Assembly: GCA_003488465.1 (NCBI GenBank)
Contig: DNLN01000074.1
Coordinates: 1-6,817 of the forward strand
Direction: 5' to 3'
Length of the DNA stretch: 6,817 bases
From: Sutterella sp.
Lineage (GTDB): Bacteria; Pseudomonadota; Gammaproteobacteria; Burkholderiales; Burkholderiaceae_F
Below the pieces are notes generated by a model. The model saw only the letters and a list, made by a program, of their open reading frames with translations. It had not been told where the DNA came from and did no database searches. Position 1 is the first letter of the stretch; every line of letters begins with the position of its first letter. The translations under genes were made by a program, and so were the position numbers. Positions 1 to 6,817 of the stretch are shown here, piece after piece.

Positions 1-840
1 TGTACGCCGGGCCTGGCTCGCGCGCTCGAACACCTCGGAAACGGCGTCCGCCTCGCTCCGCTCGATCATCCCGTAGATCTCGTGAATCTCGCGTTCGAAC
101 AAGGCAAGACTTCTGAGGATCGCCTCACGGTTGGCAAGACAGATGTCGCGCCACATGGCCGGGCTCGAGGCTGCGATCCGGGTGAAGTCCTTGAATCCTG
201 CACCGACCAGGCTGAACTTCTTGCTTGCGTTGGCGGTCTTGGCCATGGCGTCCACCAGTGCGTACGCCAGCACGTGCGGCAGGTGACTGACCGCCGCAAA
301 AATTTCGTCGTGCTCCTCGGGGCTCATGCGCTCGATGCGGCTGCCGCATGCGCTCCAGGCATCTTCCCAGAACACTCGAGCGGCCTCTCCCATCCCCTCG
401 TCCGGGGTGGAAATCGCCTTCTTGTCCTTGAAAATCCCCGCATCGGCATACTCGATCCCGGGCATTTCGCCACCCGCAATCGGATGCACGGGCGCGTAAT
501 CGGCAAAAAACGATCCCAGTCCCTTTCTTGCGCCTTCAATGACCGAGCATCGGGTTGAGCCGACATCCGTGACGGGCATCCCGGCCCGCAAATGCGGGGC
601 CATTGCGGCGAACACTTTCGGAATCGCCAGAACGGGCACGGCCACCATGGCGGCATCGGCATCCTTGAGCGCCTCAGCAACCGAAGTCGTCGCCCGGTCG
701 GCAATCCCCATTCTCACGGCGCACTGCGCATTGATGAGCGAAAGGTCGCACGCCGTCACCGCATCAAACACTGCGGCGTTCTTCATCGCCCAGGCGGCCG
801 AGCCGCCGATGAGCCCTGTTCCGATCAAAGCCAAACGCAT
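1..840 (-). CDS. tyrA: Prephenate dehydrogenase, 3'-truncated by the window edge
   Basis: TyrA oxidatively decarboxylates prephenate to 4-hydroxyphenylpyruvate with NAD(P)+, the branch to tyrosine. An open frame of 280 codons runs from the ATG at 840-838 to base 1 with no stop; the end is outside. The start has AAGGA 6 bases upstream and lies 18 bases after hisC. The N-terminus LALIGTGLIGGS is a Rossmann dinucleotide-binding loop (Gly7, Gly9, Gly12). Further motifs are DVGSTR, HPIAGGEMPG starting at His119, and HDEIFAAVSHLPH at 177-189, all characteristic of the TyrA dehydrogenase family. The related arogenate dehydrogenases share these motifs, so the preferred substrate and the NAD or NADP choice are not settled. 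Single-domain members are about 290-300 residues, so little should be missing unless an ACT domain or a fused aroA follows. It completes the serC-pheA-hisC-tyrA series. No chorismate mutase domain is fused at its N-terminus, unlike E. coli TyrA. Confidence 0.95.
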   Translation of the reverse strand, partial: MRLALIGTGLIGGSAAWAMKNAAVFDAVTACDLSLINAQCAVRMGIADRATTSVAEALKDADAAMVAVPVLAIPKVFAAMAPHLRAGMPVTDVGSTRCSVIEGARKGLGSFFADYAPVHPIAGGEMPGIEYADAGIFKDKKAISTPDEGMGEAARVFWEDAWSACGSRIERMSPEEHDEIFAAVSHLPHVLAYALVDAMAKTANASKKFSLVGAGFKDFTRIAASSPAMWRDICLANREAILRSLALFEREIHEIYGMIERSEADAVSEVFERASQARRT

Positions 841-858
841 AGCGCTTCCTTGCTGCTC

Positions 859-1974
859 CTAGACCAACTTCAATGCGGATGCCGCTTCACGGAACGCTTG
901 AATGAAGCGCTCGTTCTGGGGCCGGGTACCGACTGTGACGCGGATCCACTCGGAAAGTCCGTAGCTGCCAAGCGGCCTGATGATGACGCCGCGCCTCAAA
1001 AGTTCAGTGTTGAGCTGCCCGGCCTGAGGTCCAATGCGCACGAGAATGAAATTGGCCTGGGTCGGAACAAAATCGAGGTTTTGCTCGGTAAAGAACGCTT
1101 CGAGCTGGCCGACCCCCTCGCGGTTGATTTCATAGACACGCTCGAGAAACTCTTCGTCGCCGATGCACCCGCAGACCGCAGCCTGCGCGAGCGAATTCAT
1201 GTTGAAGGGCGGGCGAATCCTGTTGATCATCTCGATCAGCTCGGGGCGTGCGATGGCGAATCCTGCACGCAGGCCGGCCAGCCCGTAGGCCTTGGAGAAG
1301 GTTCTCGTCACCAGCACATTGGGATGCTTCCTCACCCAGGCGATGGAATCGGGACGCTCCTCGCGGGGCAGGTAATGCACGTAAGCCTCGTCAAGCACGA
1401 CGAGACACTCCTCAGGCACACTCTGGATGAACCGCTCGAGCGCCCCGGCCGACAGCGCGAGCCCCGTCGGATTGTTCGGGTTGGTGATGAAGACAAGTCG
1501 CGTCTTCGCGTCAACGGCCTCCGCCATCGCCTCAAGGTCAACGGCAAAGTTCCTTGTCGGCACCATGACGCACTCGGCGCCGTTCTCCTGAGCGCTCAAC
1601 TCGTAGACGGAGAACGAGTACTGGGAGTAGACGCACTTCGTGCCGGGCTCGAGCACCACGCGGGCGGTCAGCCCCAGAATCTCATCGGAGCCATTGCCGA
1701 TGATGACCCATTCGGCAGGCACGCCAAAGGTCTCCGCAATCGCCCGCCTGACGGCCCATGCGTTGCCGTCCGGATACCGGGCGATGCCGTTCATGGCATC
1801 GTTGACGGCCTTCTTGGCCGATTCGGGCATGCCGAGCGGATTCTCGTTGGATGCGAGCTTGACAATATCGGCCACATTCAGTCCGTATTCCCGGGCAGTC
1901 TCCTCGATGGGCTTGCCAGCGACATACGGAGCGATCCGCTCAATATAGGATTTTGCTTGAAATCCCTGAGTCAT
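859..1974 (-). CDS. hisC: Histidinol-phosphate / aromatic-amino-acid aminotransferase
   Basis: This is a fold-type I, class I/II PLP aminotransferase of the HisC family, acting in the cytoplasm. The named reaction is imidazole-acetol phosphate plus glutamate to histidinol phosphate. Members placed beside pheA and tyrA are believed to transaminate phenylpyruvate and 4-hydroxyphenylpyruvate as well. The 371 residues slightly exceed the 356 of E. coli HisC. Motifs seen: LASNENPLG at 40-48, RYPDGNA at 66-72, Asn168 in NPNNPTG, Asp195 and Tyr198 in VLDEAYVHY, the Schiff-base Lys228 in TFSKAYGLAGLRAG, Arg236 for the cofactor phosphate, and Arg345 in WIRVTVG for the substrate carboxylate. The ATG start has AAGGA 8 bases upstream, overlapping the end of pheA's downstream gap. 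The gene lies 14 bases after pheA and 18 before tyrA. No other his gene is in the window, which favours the aromatic role, but substrate range cannot be read from sequence with certainty. Confidence 0.95.
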   Translation of the reverse strand: MTQGFQAKSYIERIAPYVAGKPIEETAREYGLNVADIVKLASNENPLGMPESAKKAVNDAMNGIARYPDGNAWAVRRAIAETFGVPAEWVIIGNGSDEILGLTARVVLEPGTKCVYSQYSFSVYELSAQENGAECVMVPTRNFAVDLEAMAEAVDAKTRLVFITNPNNPTGLALSAGALERFIQSVPEECLVVLDEAYVHYLPREERPDSIAWVRKHPNVLVTRTFSKAYGLAGLRAGFAIARPELIEMINRIRPPFNMNSLAQAAVCGCIGDEEFLERVYEINREGVGQLEAFFTEQNLDFVPTQANFILVRIGPQAGQLNTELLRRGVIIRPLGSYGLSEWIRVTVGTRPQNERFIQAFREAASALKLV

Positions 1975-1988
1975 CTTGAAAATCCTTT

Positions 1989-3095
1989 CTACTTGCGGGC
2001 CTCGGGATACATGCCGAGGATTTTGAAAAAGGTTGTGAGTGAGCGAACTTCTTCGATCGCGCGATCAATCGCCGGCTGACCGGGATGCCCCTCAACATCG
2101 ACGTAGAAGTTGTATTCCCATGCGCCGTTCTTGGCCGGACGAGACTCGAGCCTCACCATCTGTACGCCGTGCTCGCTGAAGGGCTCGATCGCCTTGAAGA
2201 GGCTACCGGATGTGTTCGGCACGGAAAACACGATCGACGTCTTGAACGGTACGGCCGTCATAGCCTTGGGCGCCTCGCGCCCGAGGATGAAAAAGCGCGT
2301 TCTGTTGCGCGGATCATCCTGCACCCCTGACTCGATGATTCTGAGTCCGTAGAGCTCGGATGCGCGGCTCGCGCAGATCGCCGCCACTGCCGGGTCGCGG
2401 CTTGCAGTAAGAGCCGCCGCGGCGTTCGAAGCCGCCGCCTTCTGCGGCACGGATCCGGCATGGGCAGAGAGCCACATGCGGCACTGTCCGAGCGCCTGGG
2501 GATGGGCCTGGATCTCGCGCACGTCCTCAAGCCTGCCGCTCTGATTCATGAGGTTGTGGCAGATGTCCACATTGACTTCGCCTACCACGGTAAGAGATGT
2601 CACAAACAGCAGATCGAGCGTCCTGGTGATGGTTCCCTGAGTCGTATTCTCTACCGGCACCACGGCAAAATCCGCGTCTGCGGTTTCTGCCTTGCGAAAG
2701 ACCTCGTCAATGCTCGTGCACGGGATTCCTTCGATCTCATGGCCGAACTGGGCAATGGCCGCCATCTCGGTGAACGTGCCCGCCGGACCAAGATACGCAA
2801 CTCGGGGTCGCGCTTCAACCGCGCGGCAGCTCGACATGATTTCGCGGAAAACCGACTTCACCGCAGAGGCAGAAAGTCTGGAAGAGCACTCGGCGCTCTC
2901 CTTGACAGCCCGATCAAGCACCTGCTGCTCACGATCAGGCCGGTAGACGGCATCGCCTCCCTTGATGACGCCGATCTGGCTGGCAAGGTCAGCCCTTCGA
3001 GCAAGCAGCCTCACCAATTCCGCGTCAACGCGGTCAATCTGGGAGCGCACGGCCTCAAGCGCCGCATCCTTGGCCTGTACAACTGATTCACTCAC
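1989..3095 (-). CDS. pheA: Bifunctional chorismate mutase / prephenate dehydratase (P-protein)
   Basis: PheA converts chorismate to prephenate and prephenate to phenylpyruvate, the committed branch to phenylalanine, in the cytoplasm. The 368 residues divide into three parts. Residues about 12-92 are an AroQ-type chorismate mutase, with Arg17, Arg34 and Lys45 aligning to catalytic Arg11, Arg28 and Lys39 of E. coli, and with the YRPDRE motif of stand-alone P-proteins. Residues about 97-275 are the prephenate dehydratase, opening with VAYLGPAGTFTE and containing PVENTTQG and the catalytic NRTRF (Thr266, Arg267, Phe268). Residues about 284-366 are an ACT domain with ESRP at 317-320, which binds phenylalanine for feedback inhibition; the other effector motif reads GSLF at 297-300 where E. 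coli has GALV. The gene starts at GTG. It sits 18 bases after serC, and hisC follows after 14 bases. No Phe-rich leader peptide or attenuator is visible, so control may be mainly allosteric. Confidence 0.97.
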   Translation of the reverse strand: MSESVVQAKDAALEAVRSQIDRVDAELVRLLARRADLASQIGVIKGGDAVYRPDREQQVLDRAVKESAECSSRLSASAVKSVFREIMSSCRAVEARPRVAYLGPAGTFTEMAAIAQFGHEIEGIPCTSIDEVFRKAETADADFAVVPVENTTQGTITRTLDLLFVTSLTVVGEVNVDICHNLMNQSGRLEDVREIQAHPQALGQCRMWLSAHAGSVPQKAAASNAAAALTASRDPAVAAICASRASELYGLRIIESGVQDDPRNRTRFFILGREAPKAMTAVPFKTSIVFSVPNTSGSLFKAIEPFSEHGVQMVRLESRPAKNGAWEYNFYVDVEGHPGQPAIDRAIEEVRSLTTFFKILGMYPEARK

Positions 3096-3101
3096 TTCAA
3101 C

Positions 3102-3107
3102 ACCTTG
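3102..3107 (-). promoter_or_regulatory. Ribosome binding site deciding the pheA GTG start
   Basis: Minus-strand CAAGGT, with AAGG as its core, lies about 6 bases upstream of the GTG at 3095-3093. An in-frame TGA at 3110-3108 excludes a longer reading frame, and the first internal methionine (residue 87) would destroy the chorismate mutase domain. Together these fix the GTG as the start. Confidence 0.75.
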
Positions 3108-3113
3108 TCAAAA

Positions 3114-4193
3114 CTAACCGTGACGCTTCATGAAGTCCCGCATGAATTCGGCAAGCGCCTTTGCGCCCTGCTCGGGCATTGCGTTGTAAAGCGAGGCGCG
3201 AAGCCCTCCAACGCTTCTGTGCCCCTTGAGATTCTTCAAACCCGCCTTAGAGGCCTCGGCAACAAACAGATCCGTCAGAGCGCTCTCCTCAAGTGTAAAG
3301 ACCACGTTCATGCGGCTGCGAGCCCTCTTGGGAATGTTGTTGATGTAAAAACCGTCCGAAGAGTCGATCTCACCGTAAATCAATCCGGATCTTGTGCGTG
3401 CGAGCTGATCCATCTTCTCGACGCCGCCCTGAGCCTGAATCCACTTGCAGACGAGGTTCGAAACCCAGATCGCGAAAGTGGGCGGCGTGTTGTACATGGA
3501 ACCGGCCTTGGCGTGAACCGCATAGTCAAGCATGGTCGGACAGCTTTCAGTGGTGAGACCGAGCAAATTCTTGCGCACGATCACGATGGTGAGGCCAGCA
3601 GGACCGAAATTTTTCTGTGCACCGGCAAACACGAGAGAATGGCGCTTCCAGTCCACCGTGCGCGACATAAAGTTCGAGCTCACGTCGGCAACAAGCGGCA
3701 CGCAGTCCGGGGCCTTGGGAATGAAGTTGAACTCCAGCCCGTTCACCGTCTCGTTCTGGCAGTAGTACAGGTACGCCGCATCATTGGCGACGATGATGTC
3801 GGAGGCATCCGGAACGCCCAGAGATGGATTCACATTGATGACGTTTACGTGACAGAACTTGCCGGCCTCAGTGGCCGCCTTCTTGGACCAAGTGCCATTC
3901 ACGATGTAGCTCGCCTCAGCAGCCGCGCCAAGCAGGTTGAGCGGAACCATTGCAAACTGCGTGTGCCCGCCGCCCTGCAGGAACAGGATCTCATGAGTGT
4001 CGGGAACGGCAAGCAGCTCGCGCACCAGCATGCGCGTCTCCTCAATGATGTCAGTGAAGATCGCACCGCGATGGCTCATCTCTATGAGGCTCATGCCTTC
4101 GCCGTGATAGTCAACGAAATTTGCCGCCACCTCTTCGAGAACGGGAAGAGGCAGCATTCCGGGGCCTGCAGCAAAGTTGTACACGCGTGACAC
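3114..4193 (-). CDS. serC: Phosphoserine aminotransferase
   Basis: SerC is a cytoplasmic, PLP-dependent class V aminotransferase. It makes 3-phosphoserine from 3-phosphohydroxypyruvate and glutamate (serine pathway), and the analogous 4-phosphohydroxythreonine step in pyridoxal-phosphate synthesis. At 359 residues it is close to the 362 of E. coli. The N-terminus RVYNFAAGPG is the family signature and begins at a GTG codon. Visible sites: His41-Arg42 for substrate binding, Trp102 that stacks on PLP, Asp170 in VADVSSNFMSR that binds the pyridine nitrogen, the Schiff-base Lys194 in GAQKNFGPAG, Asn235-Thr236 in YNTPP contributed across the dimer, and His325-Arg326 in GHRSVGGLRAS for the substrate phosphate. 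The loop at 74-80 reads GGGHTQF where E. coli has GGGRGQF, a region that varies in the family. It is the first gene after the gyrA terminator and is followed by pheA after 18 bases. Stop codon is TAG. Confidence 0.97.
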   Translation of the reverse strand: MSRVYNFAAGPGMLPLPVLEEVAANFVDYHGEGMSLIEMSHRGAIFTDIIEETRMLVRELLAVPDTHEILFLQGGGHTQFAMVPLNLLGAAAEASYIVNGTWSKKAATEAGKFCHVNVINVNPSLGVPDASDIIVANDAAYLYYCQNETVNGLEFNFIPKAPDCVPLVADVSSNFMSRTVDWKRHSLVFAGAQKNFGPAGLTIVIVRKNLLGLTTESCPTMLDYAVHAKAGSMYNTPPTFAIWVSNLVCKWIQAQGGVEKMDQLARTRSGLIYGEIDSSDGFYINNIPKRARSRMNVVFTLEESALTDLFVAEASKAGLKNLKGHRSVGGLRASLYNAMPEQGAKALAEFMRDFMKRHG

Positions 4194-4201
4194 TTCTAAC
4201 T

Positions 4202-4205
4202 CTCC
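4202..4205 (-). promoter_or_regulatory. Ribosome binding site deciding the serC GTG start
   Basis: Minus-strand GGAG lies 8 bases upstream of the GTG at 4193-4191. No in-frame ATG lies between it and the family-typical N-terminus, so it supports the GTG as the start. It begins immediately after the terminator T-tract, separated from it by a single C. Confidence 0.75.
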
Positions 4206-4206
4206 G

Positions 4207-4245
4207 AAAAAAACAGGCGGCCCCGGCCGAAGCCTGAAACCGCCT
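4207..4245 (-). terminator. Strong intrinsic terminator after gyrA, abutting the serC RBS
   Basis: Read on the minus strand, AGGCGG (4245-4240) pairs perfectly with CCGCCT (4220-4215). Inside, UUUC can pair with GGGG (three G-U pairs and one C-G), one A is bulged, and GGC/GCC closes a UUCG tetraloop, giving about 13 pairs. One G, then seven T residues (4213-4207), follow. This is the textbook shape of a Rho-independent terminator for transcripts leaving gyrA. It lies 11 bases after the gyrA stop, and its T-tract ends 13 bases before the serC start codon, so it could also act as a partial terminator or attenuator for the downstream operon. Confidence 0.9.
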
Positions 4246-4256
4246 TTCTAGTTTAG

Positions 4257-6817
<2,561 letters not shown>

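Noticed and set aside
82..558. Small plus-strand frame and overlapping minus-strand frames (66-299, 125-349, 324-704) over the tyrA region
   Set aside because: The minus-strand frame through 840-1 encodes full TyrA motifs; the others have arginine- or proline-rich shadow composition and no motif.
592..2079. 495-codon plus-strand frame opposite hisC and the end of pheA
   Set aside because: Same codon-register effect; it runs across the hisC-pheA junction and has no family motif.
3067..3111. TTGACA at minus-strand 3111-3106 as a -35 box for an internal pheA promoter
   Set aside because: At 16-18 bases downstream the best hexamers are GAATCA, AATCAG or ATCAGT, poor matches to TATAAT. The match overlaps the pheA ribosome binding site and is probably chance.
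3105..4190. 361-codon plus-strand frame opposite serC
   Set aside because: It mirrors serC almost exactly, in register, and ends at serC's TCA codon 2; no motif or independent evidence.

Overview
The window is a compact piece of bacterial core genome with every real gene on the minus strand. Reading in the direction of transcription (high to low coordinates), the order is gyrA (5' end cut off by the window edge), serC, pheA, hisC and tyrA (3' end cut off at base 1). Sequence is GC-rich. I see no tRNA, rRNA, CRISPR array, insertion sequence or phage gene, and no gap longer than about 65 bases.

The order gyrA-serC-pheA-hisC-tyrA is the arrangement I know from Betaproteobacteria of the order Burkholderiales, where aroA, cmk and rpsA usually follow. 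The proteins look proteobacterial, but GyrA departs from familiar Burkholderia or Bordetella sequences at several positions. A divergent member such as a gut Sutterellaceae lineage would fit. That placement is inference.

Region by region: 6817-4257 holds the DNA gyrase A subunit, lacking only about 33 N-terminal residues. 4256-4194 is a 63-base gap almost filled by a strong intrinsic terminator whose T-tract ends 13 bases before the serC start codon. 4193-3114 is serC (phosphoserine aminotransferase), 3095-1989 is pheA (bifunctional chorismate mutase/prephenate dehydratase), 1974-859 is hisC (histidinol-phosphate/aromatic aminotransferase) and 840-1 is tyrA (prephenate dehydrogenase). The last four genes are 14-18 bases apart, each with a visible ribosome binding site, and look like one operon.

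The operon genes fit one metabolic theme. PheA turns chorismate into prephenate and then phenylpyruvate. TyrA turns prephenate into 4-hydroxyphenylpyruvate. HisC can transaminate both keto acids to Phe and Tyr as well as acting in histidine synthesis. SerC supplies phosphoserine and takes part in pyridoxal-phosphate synthesis, the cofactor of both aminotransferases.

I did not find a convincing new system. The two points most worth a second look are the GyrA quinolone pocket, where both canonical drug-contact positions are glutamine, and the terminator pressed against the serC ribosome binding site, which leaves no room for a promoter between them.
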